Shown here: in pieces, positions 55,499 through 63,263 of the stretch
How the letters are laid out: each line of letters begins with the position of its first letter
Numbering within the stretch: the first letter of the stretch is position 1
NCBI RefSeq assembly: GCF_019431355.1
Contig: NZ_CP080269.1
Coordinates: forward strand, 3,096,501-3,160,500
Reading direction: 5' to 3'
Length of the DNA: 64,000 bases
Source of the DNA: Paenibacillus sp. R14(2021)
GTDB lineage: Bacteria > Bacillota > Bacilli > Paenibacillales > Paenibacillaceae
Notes under the pieces: model-generated
Told to the model about the DNA's origin: nothing
Databases searched by the model: none
What the model saw: the letters and a program-made list of their open reading frames with translations, nothing else
Made by a program: the position numbers and the translations under genes

Positions 55499-56844
55499 TC
55501 GTTCACGGCCTCCTCATTTGGCTGCTCTTCATCCCACTTGGCCTGCGAGCCGGTGTCTATGCCAAGCTGTGCCAAATGCTCGAAAAATTCCGGGTACGAA
55601 ATCCGGTAGGCATTCGGAAAGGTGAGCTCGGTCGGCTTGCCTTCCCCCCGCAGCGAAGCGAGCGTAAACGCCATTTGAACGCGGTGGTCATTATAGGTGG
55701 AGATGTTGGCGCCGCCGGTCAGCCTGCCGACCCCTTCGATAATCAGGTCATCCTCGACCTCCTTGATGTTGGCGCCCATTTTGGCAAGCTGCAGCATCGC
55801 TTTGACGCGATTCGATTCCTTCATCCGGCCAGGTCCGATATTTTGCAGCACGGTGGTCGTGCCCTCCGATAACGCAGCCGCCACAGACAGCGCAGGGATG
55901 AGATCCGGAATGTGACGCATGTCGATGCAGATGCGTTCGGCCGGCTTGTGCTGCTCGGAACGGCGGACTCTCGTGCCTCCTAGCTGCTCGTCAAAGTCCA
56001 GCGTTACGCCATATTGGCGGATAATGTCCATGATTTGGCCTTCCGGATGCGTTCCTGCATGCTCAAGCCCTTTCAGTATGATGTCAGCCGGAAACAGCGC
56101 GGCCAGCACGAGCAGGAACGCGGCTGAAGACAGATCCGGCTCGATATGAACGACAGCCGGATGGTACGTTTGCTTTGCCGGCACTCGCCACTGCGTGCCT
56201 TCCGCCATTTCCTCGACGCGGATACCGAATTTGCGCAGCATGCTGATTGTTAAATTAACGTAGGTCAGCTCATTGTGTGGCGGCAGCGCTTCAACGATCG
56301 TATCCTGCTCCGCGAACGGCGCAAGAATGAGCAAGCCGGAAATCCACTGGCTGAGCGTCCCTTGAATGCGAATATGCCCGCCCTGCACCTTGCCCGGTCC
56401 AATCGTGACCGGCAGCTTGTGCGCCTCGGCCTGCCACTGGACGCCCATGCTGCCGAGCGCCTCCAAGAGCGGACCGATCGGCCGGTCTCGAAGCGCTTTA
56501 TGCCCGTTAAACGTCGGCGCGAGTCCGCTCGATAGACTTCCAAGCCCAAGCATGAACTGCAGCGTCGAGCCTGAGCTCCCGACACCGATGCGTCCGTTCG
56601 TCGGACGGTAAGCGCCGCCTTTTACCCGGTATCCGTTGTCGATTTCCTGAATTGCGATTCCGAAATCTTGCAAGGCATGAAGCGTATCCTTGATATGCAG
56701 CGCCCCTGATTTACCGTGAATTCGCGTATCTCCCTCGGCAAGTGAGCCGAAGATCAAAGCCCGATGCAAATGGTACTTGGACGGCGGAATCCGAACGGTT
56801 CCTTCGATGCTGCCCTCATGCGGAAAAATCTTTAATCGCTTCAT
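55495..56844 (-). CDS. EPSP synthase-like enzyme with altered substrate motifs
   Basis: A 449-residue enolpyruvyltransferase-fold protein that starts the acyl-CoA operon; ATG follows AGAGGTGAAGGCAG. Conserved AroA features remain: the Lys and Arg of PPSKYHLHRAL (Lys23, Arg28), RDRPIG, SSAAFLL, IPDLIP, RMKESNRV and DHRVQMA. Key sites differ from true AroA: the shikimate-binding Ser after Lys23 is Tyr24, and the PEP-binding GN(A/S)GT...R motif is GSSGSTLQ (residues 89-96, with Asn to Ser, Thr to Ser, Arg to Gln). Divergent AroA homologues belong to shikimate-derived cyclohexanecarboxyl-CoA clusters of Streptomyces as far as I recall. No other aro genes are nearby, so housekeeping AroA is probably elsewhere. 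Confidence 0.87.
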   Translation of the reverse strand: MKRLKIFPHEGSIEGTVRIPPSKYHLHRALIFGSLAEGDTRIHGKSGALHIKDTLHALQDFGIAIQEIDNGYRVKGGAYRPTNGRIGVGSSGSTLQFMLGLGSLSSGLAPTFNGHKALRDRPIGPLLEALGSMGVQWQAEAHKLPVTIGPGKVQGGHIRIQGTLSQWISGLLILAPFAEQDTIVEALPPHNELTYVNLTISMLRKFGIRVEEMAEGTQWRVPAKQTYHPAVVHIEPDLSSAAFLLVLAALFPADIILKGLEHAGTHPEGQIMDIIRQYGVTLDFDEQLGGTRVRRSEQHKPAERICIDMRHIPDLIPALSVAAALSEGTTTVLQNIGPGRMKESNRVKAMLQLAKMGANIKEVEDDLIIEGVGRLTGGANISTYNDHRVQMAFTLASLRGEGKPTELTFPNAYRISYPEFFEHLAQLGIDTGSQAKWDEEQPNEEAVNE

Positions 56845-57312
56845 CTGCCTTCACCTCTTCTGTACTTGTTCATTGGCCCTTGCATTTCGCTGGTCATGTA
56901 CATGGCTCGGATCACGCGCCAATAAAGAAAAAACCGTCTCCTCGATAAGCCTCCGATTTCCAGATGACTCGACAAAAGAACGATCTCAGCCTACTTTTCT
57001 ATCAAAGCATGACGGTCTTCGCATAGACGGACCGCCCGCCACTACTCATTATGACCGGGCAGCAAGCAGAATAAACTTCTCTTGCCGCGCCAGACATGCC
57101 CTGAGAGCTGCGGTATCCAGCCTCCCCCTCCTCTTAACGGCTCCTACGATACCCATATGACGGGCTGTTCAAATTCATGCCTAGCTTTGGCCGCGCATGC
57201 AAGTAAGGAGACTTGCCTCTTCCGAGCGGGAACGGCTGCTCCGCGCACGGACAAGGGCACAAAAAAAGGACCGGTTCCTCTTCGGAACACGATCCTTCTT
57301 GTTGGCTAAACG
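56845..57312. other. Long upstream region of the acyl-CoA operon, no gene seen
   Basis: 467 bases without a supported coding frame. The right end holds the terminator of the acetyltransferase gene; the rest (about 415 bases) must contain the operon promoter and a leader. No clear -35/-10 pair was found; TTTATT and CATAAT spaced 16 bases (about 57052-57079, minus strand) is the best weak candidate. Confidence 0.4.
57261..57295 (-). terminator. Terminator of the acetyltransferase gene
   Basis: GGATCGTGTTCC pairs with GGAACCGGTCC (one bulge) on the minus strand, followed by T7. Confidence 0.85.
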
Positions 57313-57942
57313 TCAATTCATCAGCAGCGCCATAATCGCCACGTCAAGCAGTTTATGCGTCACCTCATGCATCAAATACTGCCGGAGCAAGCCTTCCTGC
57401 TGAAACCCGAGCTTGCTTAGCAGCTTGATGGAGGCTTGATTATCCGGTACCACTTCCGCTTGGATCCGGTTCGGATGGATGTAATGTTTCGTAAAGTCGA
57501 TCACACCGCGAAGCGCCTCCGTCATAATGCCTTTGTTCCATTGATCCGGCCTTAGGTCGTAGCCGAGCGTAAGCGGAAACCGGTGTTCATCGTCAAAAGC
57601 TCCCCGGGTCGGCATTAAAATGACCGTGCCCATGAGTTGCGGCTGCTCCCGCAGCGAGATTCCCCACGGAATCAGTCTTCGCTCCCGGAAGGCTTGATTC
57701 CAGGATTCGATCAGCGTTCCGGAATCCGCCGCCGAAGCCGGCCCATGCCAATCCAGATGCTTCGTGACCTTCTTATTTGCATAGAACGCGTGCAGATCCA
57801 TCGCATCCATCGCTTCCATCTGCCGCAGCATCAGCCGCTCGGTTTCGATTTTAGGAAAGGTGGAGAATAAAGCTTCGATACTCACGTCGACCACTCGCTC
57901 TTCATTCATATTCAAGATCCGTACGTCTATCATATCGGACAA
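57313..57942 (-). CDS. GNAT acetyltransferase (RimJ/RimL type)
   Basis: About 209 residues from the first TTG (57940-57942); ATG codons follow three and eleven codons later and no strong ribosome binding site decides between them. The domain starts FPKIETERLMLRQMEAMDA and shows GYDLRPDQWNKGIMTEALRGVIDF with the acetyl-CoA loop, and the PDNQASIKLLSKLGFQQEGLLRQY motif B. It belongs to the Acetyltransf_3 family, with protein N-terminal Ala or small amine substrates in relatives. Substrate unknown. Confidence 0.83.
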   Translation of the reverse strand: MSDMIDVRILNMNEERVVDVSIEALFSTFPKIETERLMLRQMEAMDAMDLHAFYANKKVTKHLDWHGPASAADSGTLIESWNQAFRERRLIPWGISLREQPQLMGTVILMPTRGAFDDEHRFPLTLGYDLRPDQWNKGIMTEALRGVIDFTKHYIHPNRIQAEVVPDNQASIKLLSKLGFQQEGLLRQYLMHEVTHKLLDVAIMALLMN

Positions 57943-58240
57943 TGCTTAAGCCCAGCTTAATTTTTTTCTAAAAATGAGCTGTTTCGCCGCGGTTACCAAG
58001 AACGCAAAACGGCAGCGCAAGAAGCCGTCAATGTTGCATCGGATCCCCAATTTGGGCGCAAGGGCCGCGGAAAACTGTTAGAAGTCATGCATTTTCAGTC
58101 GGCCCGGCAGCCGTATGGCCGCTGAAGCATGAATACGCTATACGCCGTATGCTAAAGGTCATGTCCGCTCCAATCCATCGTCCCACCACAGCCATTTGGC
58201 TCGCCCTGCACCCGCATGCTATCATCGAATGGAGGTGATG
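57943..58240. other. Divergent intergenic region
   Basis: Contains the promoters of the acetyltransferase and MsrA genes, neither resolved. Nothing else is seen. Confidence 0.3.
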
Positions 58241-58879
58241 ATGATGAACAATAGCCATACCCAATCGATAACACTCGGCATGGGCTGCTACTGGAGCCCC
58301 GACGCTTTATTCGGACAACTGCCCGGCATTACGAGCACGCGCGTAGGGTTCGCCGGAGGAACGACAGATAACCCGAATACCCGGCAAACCGGAGACCATA
58401 CCGAAATGGTCGAAATCGAATTTGATCCGGAGATTATAAGTTTGGAGAGCATCCTGAATGTATTCTGGAGCAGCCATAATCCAGTGAATATCAATAACTA
58501 TCGGGACCGGTTATACCAATCCTTGATCTTGTTCCGTGACCCGGCACAGCAGCATGTCATCCAAGAGGTTATGAAGAGCCGTGAAGAACAAGGAAACGGC
58601 AGACCGGACACCGAGGTGGCGCCTTACGCCGGTTTTTATCCCGCTGAGGATCGAAATCAGAAATTTTATTTGAGACGATTCCCTGATGCGATGGACAAGC
58701 TGAAAGCCCTCTTTGCCACCGAAAATGAACTGATGGGTTCGACTTTGGCTGCACGATTAAACGGACTTGCCAAGGGTCATACCAATTTGGAGAAAATTAT
58801 CGATGAGATTCGAACGTGGCCAATAAGCTCCGAGGAACAGGAAGCGGTCATTCAGCTCATCAAAGGGATCAAATGGTGA
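58241..58879 (+). CDS. msrA: Peptide methionine sulfoxide reductase A
   Basis: A 212-residue enzyme. Three consecutive ATG codons follow GGAGGTG; the second (58241) gives a five-base spacing. The active-site motif GMGCYW (Cys of GCFW with Phe to Tyr) is near residue 16, followed by TSTRVGFAGGTTDNP, HTEMVEIEFDPEIIS and the VAPYAGFYPAEDRNQKFYL region, all typical of MsrA. It repairs the S-epimer of methionine sulfoxide. No MsrB domain is fused. The C-terminal tail is longer than in minimal MsrA and lacks obvious recycling cysteines. Confidence 0.87.
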   Translation: MMNNSHTQSITLGMGCYWSPDALFGQLPGITSTRVGFAGGTTDNPNTRQTGDHTEMVEIEFDPEIISLESILNVFWSSHNPVNINNYRDRLYQSLILFRDPAQQHVIQEVMKSREEQGNGRPDTEVAPYAGFYPAEDRNQKFYLRRFPDAMDKLKALFATENELMGSTLAARLNGLAKGHTNLEKIIDEIRTWPISSEEQEAVIQLIKGIKW

Positions 58880-58900
58880 CGGCGGCGTCCAGCCAACGCC

Positions 58901-58937
58901 AAAAAAACCGCGAACGCATGCAGCGTCCGCGGTTTTT
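58901..58937. terminator. Bidirectional terminator between msrA and the GH2 gene
   Basis: AAACCGCG and CGCGGTTT with an inner ACGC/GCGT stem, A7 on the left and T5 on the right, acting on both convergent genes. Confidence 0.88.
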
Positions 58938-58948
58938 CACAATCATCC

Positions 58949-60712
58949 TTATTTATTTTCCACGATGGCTCTGATCGTCTCGATCGGCAGCTTCGGCACT
59001 CGGTCATAGGTCAGCAGGCCGTTGATCTCCTGCTCTACATCCGTCAGCTGCGTATAGCAGAAGCCCTGCACGACTCCGGACAGGAACATCGGCTGAATGA
59101 CGTCGCGCAGACGCGCGATATAGTCCTCGTCGTTCGTTACGCCGATATAACCCCAGCCTTCCCAGTCGCTTTTCTTGTACGAAATGCCGCCGAATTCGGA
59201 AACGATGATCGGCTGGCCCTCGTACGGATAATCCTTGACGGACAAGACTTTGTTCGCCGGCATCGCCGTAACGGCTTTCTGCGCCGAGCTGTAGCGCTCA
59301 AGGAGCACTTCGCGTCTCCACTCGTAATCGTGGATGGTAAACAGGTCCGTGATCGCAAGCTCCCAGCCGTCGTTGGAAATGACCGGACGCATGCCGTCGA
59401 ACGCTTTGGTCAGATGATAGAGCGATACCGCGTGGTTCTGCTGCTCCTTATCCATCGGAATGTTCGTTACGCCCCAGCTTTCGTTAATCGGCACCCAGGC
59501 GATAATGGACGGATGGTTGTAATCGCGCTCAACGGATGCCATCCATTCCTTCGTAAACCGGCGCACGTAAGCGTCCGAATAATCGTACGCGTTGGCCGCT
59601 TCGCTCCAGACGACAAGGCCTAGCTGATCGCACCAGTACAGGAAGCGCGGATCCTCCAGCTTCTGATGCTTACGGGCGCCGTTGAAGCCCATCGCTTTAG
59701 TCAGCTCCACGTCCTGCCGGATGGCGTCGTCGCTTGGCGGCGTCAGGTTGCCTTCCGGGAAGTACCCTTGGTCCAGCACCATGCGCAGGTAATACGGATG
59801 ATTGTTCAGGCAGAGCTTGCCGTTCTCGATCGATACTTTGCGCATGCCGAAGTAGCTGTCCACCTCGTCCAGCACCGTGCCGCCGTCCAGCAGCGTAAGC
59901 GCGATATCATATAGATGCGGATGCTCCGGGCTCCATAAGCCGCCGCGCCGTCTGTCGTCGAAATCATCGATGCGGATCGAACGGGTTGCCGATGCTGCGC
60001 CTTTTGAAATCGAGAAGATATCCTCGGAAATTTTCTCGCCTTTATATGTGATTTCGGCTTTAACCCGCAGCTGTGTTTTCGATGCAGCAGCACCCTTGAC
60101 GTAAGCCGTTACGCTGATTTCCTTGCGGTCGATGTCCGGCGTCAGCTTCACGCTGTCCACATACGCTTCGGATACGGCCTCCATCCAGACGGTCTGCCAG
60201 ATCCCTGTCGTACCGGTATAGAAGATCGACTCGGACTTCTCTTTCCAGAACTGCTTGCCGCGCGGAATGGTGCGATCCGTGTTGTAATCGACCGCTTGGA
60301 CGACGAGCGTGTTGCCCTGCCCTTGCAGCGCGTGCGTAATGTTCGCCTGGAACGGCGTATGTCCGCCTTCATGGGTTGCGACCAGCACGCCGTTTACCCA
60401 GACCGATGCTTCGTAATCAACGGCGCCGAAATGCAGCAGCACCTGTTTGTTCTCGAAAGCAGCCGGGATCTCAAGCGCCGTACGGTACCAGACGATATCG
60501 TGGAACGTCGACTCATGAATGCCGCTCAGCTTGCTTTGGTAGGCGAAAGGCACCTGGATCCGTTTCGGCAGCTCGGTTTCGCCGGCTTGCCAGTTCAAGG
60601 CGATCCCTTTGTTATCGTCGTCGAACGCGAATTCCCATTCGCCGTTCAGGTTGACCCAGTTGTCTCTCATAAATTGCGGACGCGGATGTTCTGCGCGAAG
60701 CTGTTTAGCCAT
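58949..60712 (-). CDS. Glycoside hydrolase family 2 enzyme
   Basis: A 587-residue protein with the three-domain GH2 layout: sugar-binding jelly roll (about 1-170), Ig-like domain (about 170-275) and TIM barrel (about 275-587). The acid/base Glu is in WVPINESWG (about residue 405) and the nucleophile Glu in IVSEFGG (about 505). Length and motifs resemble short GH2 enzymes of Paenibacillus related to beta-galactosidase or beta-glucuronidase; the sugar is not certain. No signal peptide, so it is cytoplasmic. The start follows TGGAGGAAACAAAACG. It is divergent from a regulator with which it shares two direct repeats. Confidence 0.9.
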   Translation of the reverse strand: MAKQLRAEHPRPQFMRDNWVNLNGEWEFAFDDDNKGIALNWQAGETELPKRIQVPFAYQSKLSGIHESTFHDIVWYRTALEIPAAFENKQVLLHFGAVDYEASVWVNGVLVATHEGGHTPFQANITHALQGQGNTLVVQAVDYNTDRTIPRGKQFWKEKSESIFYTGTTGIWQTVWMEAVSEAYVDSVKLTPDIDRKEISVTAYVKGAAASKTQLRVKAEITYKGEKISEDIFSISKGAASATRSIRIDDFDDRRRGGLWSPEHPHLYDIALTLLDGGTVLDEVDSYFGMRKVSIENGKLCLNNHPYYLRMVLDQGYFPEGNLTPPSDDAIRQDVELTKAMGFNGARKHQKLEDPRFLYWCDQLGLVVWSEAANAYDYSDAYVRRFTKEWMASVERDYNHPSIIAWVPINESWGVTNIPMDKEQQNHAVSLYHLTKAFDGMRPVISNDGWELAITDLFTIHDYEWRREVLLERYSSAQKAVTAMPANKVLSVKDYPYEGQPIIVSEFGGISYKKSDWEGWGYIGVTNDEDYIARLRDVIQPMFLSGVVQGFCYTQLTDVEQEINGLLTYDRVPKLPIETIRAIVENK

Positions 60713-60728
60713 CGTTTTGTTTCCTCCA

Positions 60729-60752
60729 TTAGTTAATTTAAAAGTTAATTAA
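60729..60752 (+). promoter_or_regulatory. Direct repeat, copy 1, in the GH2 promoter region (candidate operator)
   Basis: 24 bp beginning TTAGTTAATTT and ending AAGTTAATTAA; about 19 of 24 positions match the repeat at 60820-60843. It lies just before the GH2 ribosome binding site. Confidence 0.5.
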
Positions 60753-60815
60753 ATAACATATTATGTTAACATAGCCTTATTATGCTCTGAAATAGCGCTT
60801 TGCGTCAATAAAAAG

Positions 60816-60844
60816 TTGATTAGTTAACTTTCAAGTTATATAAT
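60816..60844 (+). promoter_or_regulatory. Promoter of the ArsR-type regulator with overlapping direct repeat, copy 2
   Basis: TTGATT (60816-60821), 17-base spacer, perfect TATAAT (60839-60844). The 24-bp repeat (60820-60843, beginning TTAGTTAACTT) fills the spacer, so binding of the regulator would block its own promoter. Confidence 0.7.
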
Positions 60845-60879
60845 CAGTGAAAATCCGCTCATGCAAAGGACGCCTGTCA

Positions 60880-61782
60880 ATGCACATACAAGTCACTACG
60901 TCGAATATGGGTTTACTTGAATGCTTTTCTTCCGAAACGAGGGTGCGGATCATCGAGCTGCTCGATCAGTCGCCGATGAGCATCAAGGAGCTCGCCGCCG
61001 AGCTTGGCTTGTCCTCCGCCATCGTGACCAAGCATATTCAGAAGCTGGAGCAGGCGGGGTTCGTAGGGACAGAGAGTATCTCGGGTGCACGCGGCCGCCT
61101 GAAGGTCTGCCGCCTCCTGCCGGAATTCGTCACCCTTCAGCTGCGGACGCCCTCCATTCGCAGCGCCAACGTTTATACCGTCTCGATACCCGTCGGCCAA
61201 TACAACGACTTTAAGGTCAGGCCGACTTGCGGCCTCGCCTCGGACGAATCCGTCATCGGCATCGTTGACGATCCTCGCTATTTCTGGGACCCGGACCATG
61301 TGAAGGCGAAGCATATCTGGTTTGGCAGCGGCTATGTGGAATACCGCATCCCGAACTATTTGGTCGGCGAGCAAACGGTGAAGAGCCTGACGCTCTCCTT
61401 CGAAATTTGTTCCGAATCGCCAGGCTACAACGAGAACTGGCCGTCCGATATTTCGTTCTTTCTCAACGGCACGGAGCTTGGCACCTGGACATGCCCCGGC
61501 GATTTCGGTGCTAATCGGGGCGTCTATACGCCGGATTGGTGGATGCACGGGACCCAGCACGGGCTGCTCAAAACCGTAACCATCCGCAAAGACGGCACCT
61601 TCATCGACGGCGTGCAGCTGTCGCGTTTGACCCCAGCCGACCTGAACATCAAGCTGGGCGACGATATCCGCTTTCGCATCGCCTGTCCCGACACCGCCGT
61701 CCATTGCGGCGGCATCAGCCTGTTCGGCAGGCAGTTCGGCAACTACGATCAGGAGATCGAGGTTACCGTGACCTATGAATGA
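60880..61782 (+). CDS. ArsR-type regulator with a C-terminal beta-rich ligand-binding extension
   Basis: A 300-residue protein; ATG 60880 is nine bases after AAAGGA. Residues about 8-80 are an ArsR-like winged helix (ECFSSETRVRIIELLD, MSIKELAAELGLSSAIVTKHIQKLEQAG). Instead of ending at about 100 residues as ArsR proteins do, it goes on with a long domain rich in aromatic and charged beta-strand patterns (ESPGYNENWPSDISFFLNG, GVYTPDWWMHGTQHGLLK). The extension resembles carbohydrate-binding beta-sandwich domains and may sense a sugar. It is divergent from the GH2 gene and probably controls it. Confidence 0.83.
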   Translation: MHIQVTTSNMGLLECFSSETRVRIIELLDQSPMSIKELAAELGLSSAIVTKHIQKLEQAGFVGTESISGARGRLKVCRLLPEFVTLQLRTPSIRSANVYTVSIPVGQYNDFKVRPTCGLASDESVIGIVDDPRYFWDPDHVKAKHIWFGSGYVEYRIPNYLVGEQTVKSLTLSFEICSESPGYNENWPSDISFFLNGTELGTWTCPGDFGANRGVYTPDWWMHGTQHGLLKTVTIRKDGTFIDGVQLSRLTPADLNIKLGDDIRFRIACPDTAVHCGGISLFGRQFGNYDQEIEVTVTYE

Positions 61783-61783
61783 G

Positions 61784-61827
61784 AACAAGCCGGAAGGGGC
61801 AGCGGGTGCTGCCTCGTCCGGCTTGTT
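61784..61827 (+). terminator. Strong hairpin after the regulator gene
   Basis: AACAAGCCGGA and TCCGGCTTGTT with an inner GGGGCAGC/GCTGCCT stem. The T-run after it is poor (GCGTTTC), so it may be a stabilising rather than terminating hairpin. Confidence 0.5.
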
Positions 61828-61849
61828 GCGTTTCGGGGCGGGTGGGCGC

Positions 61850-62204
61850 AGGCAGCCCTCTTGCGCCGATTCGGCCGATTTTCCGGCCATGTAGGCTGCT
61901 GGGCAGCCCTTTTGCGCCGATTCGGCCGATTTTTCGGCCGATTCGCCCGATTTTCCGGCCATGTAGGCTGCTGGGTAGCCTTCTTACGCCGATTCGACCG
62001 ATTTTCCGGCCATGTAGGCTACTGGGTAGCCCTTTTGCACCGATTCGGCCGATTTTCCGCTCATGTAGGCTGCTGGGTAGCCCTCTTGCGCCGATTCGGC
62101 CGATTTTTCGGCCATGTAGGCTGCTGGGTAGCCTTCTTGCGCCGATTCGGCCGATTTTTCGGCCATGTAGGCTACTAGGTAGCCTTCTTGCGCCGATCCG
62201 GCTC
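61850..62204. repeat. 51-bp tandem repeat array between convergent genes
   Basis: Six units starting GCGCCGATTCGG (or close variants) at 61863, 61914, 61986, 62037, 62088 and 62139, then a partial at 62190. Unit length is 51 bp except the second, which is 72 bp because of a 21-bp internal duplication. Each unit has three small inverted repeats (GCCGATTCGGC, GGCCGATTTTCCGGCC and GGCTGCTGGGTAGCC). Because 51 is divisible by three, frames stay open on both strands, but none has a ribosome binding site. The array ends within three bases of the stop codon of the oxidoreductase gene. Confidence 0.85.
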
Positions 62205-62206
62205 CC

Positions 62207-63205
62207 CTACCCCAGCACCCGCACTCGCTTCCCGCTCTCGTAGGACGCGATCGCCGCGTGTGCAAGCTTCAGCGCGCGCATGCCTGCTTCGGCGTGGACC
62301 GGGGGCTGGCCGCCAGCCCGGAACGCCGCGAGGATCGCGCCGAGATGCGCGTCGAAGGTCCGGTGGAATTCGCGGTCGCGGTCGTTGAAATAACCGGCCT
62401 GCCATACGTCCGCCGTCTCGCTGCCGGCCGCTTGGAATTGAAAACGGCGCACCGTGTCCTCGATCAGCACGCGGCCTTTGGTTCCATTAACCTCAAGCCG
62501 CTGCGTATCCGAATAGGCGTAAGAGGAATCGTACGTCCCCAGCAAATTGCCGATGGCGCCGCTCTCGAGCCGGAGCCCGATCGACATCGTGGTGTAGCCT
62601 TTGCCGGTGATGTCCGTCATCTCCGCCGTGACGGATTCGATGCGTCCCATTAGAAACTCCATCGAGTCGAAGCCGTGACACTGGGTTTCGATCAGGTTGC
62701 TGTGCGGCGAAGCATCCGGGCTGCCGCCCTCGCCGCCGAAGCGCCAAGAGCCAAAGACGAGTTCGCCCAGCTTTCCCCCGTCAATTCGCTCCTTCGCGAG
62801 CTGCATCGGCTTAGCATAGCGATGATTGAAATTAATCGCGAAGAACAGTCCCCTCTTCGCCGCTTCCTCCAGCAGCCGGTCCGCCTCCCGCAGATCGAAC
62901 ACGAGCGGCTTCTCCACCAGCAGCGGACAGCCCGCCTCGATCACCTCAAGCGTCGCCGCGTAATGCCCTTCGTTCGGCAGGCATAAGCTGACCAGATCCG
63001 GCTGCTCCCGGTCAAGCATTTCCCTAATATTCGTATAAGCATTGGCCGAATACTGCTCCGCTCTCGCGATCGTCCGTGCGGGATTCCGCCCGACAATCGC
63101 GCACAACTCCACGTCCGGATGCGCCGCCAATACGCGTGCATGCTGCCCGCCCCACCCTCCCGTGCCGATTAACGCCACTTTCGTTTTTCCAGATCGTCCC
63201 GCCAT
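62207..63205 (-). CDS. Gfo/Idh/MocA family oxidoreductase
   Basis: A 332-residue NAD(P)-dependent sugar or inositol oxidoreductase. The N-terminal Rossmann motif VALIGTGGWGGQHARVL is at about residues 10-26, followed by LVEKPLVFDLREAD (the EKP motif, Lys for catalysis) and FNHRY; the C-terminal beta-sheet domain includes HGFDSMEFLMG. Proteins of this family in Paenibacillus usually serve inositol, glucoside or rare sugar breakdown. A partial alcohol dehydrogenase gene lies 58 bases upstream and may be in the same operon. The stop codon directly borders the 51-bp repeat array. Confidence 0.88.
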   Translation of the reverse strand: MAGRSGKTKVALIGTGGWGGQHARVLAAHPDVELCAIVGRNPARTIARAEQYSANAYTNIREMLDREQPDLVSLCLPNEGHYAATLEVIEAGCPLLVEKPLVFDLREADRLLEEAAKRGLFFAINFNHRYAKPMQLAKERIDGGKLGELVFGSWRFGGEGGSPDASPHSNLIETQCHGFDSMEFLMGRIESVTAEMTDITGKGYTTMSIGLRLESGAIGNLLGTYDSSYAYSDTQRLEVNGTKGRVLIEDTVRRFQFQAAGSETADVWQAGYFNDRDREFHRTFDAHLGAILAAFRAGGQPPVHAEAGMRALKLAHAAIASYESGKRVRVLG

Positions 63206-63263
63206 TTCTTCGCCTCCGTTTTTCGTCCCTGTTTAGTTGATTGAACGTTGCCGCTCTTCACCG

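Noticed and set aside
57014-57109. 31-codon minus-strand frame in the leader of the acyl-CoA operon as a leader peptide.
   Set aside because: No convincing ribosome binding site and far from the operon start.
57108-57123. T-box-like sequence (AGGCTGGATACCGCAG on the minus strand) upstream of the acyl-CoA operon.
   Set aside because: It has an extra base relative to the T-box core, lies about 260 bases before the gene, is not followed by a terminator and no stem I features are seen.
60913-61962. Long minus-strand frame opposite the ArsR-type regulator.
   Set aside because: Antisense shadow of a well-supported gene in GC-rich sequence; low-complexity composition and no ribosome binding site.
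61850-62204. Tandem array as a CRISPR locus.
   Set aside because: Units are directly adjacent and nearly identical along their whole length, without unique spacers or cas genes.
61779-62243. Plus-strand frame of 154 codons through the 51-bp repeat as a protein gene.
   Set aside because: No ribosome binding site; openness follows from the repeat length being divisible by three, and the opposite strand is open too.
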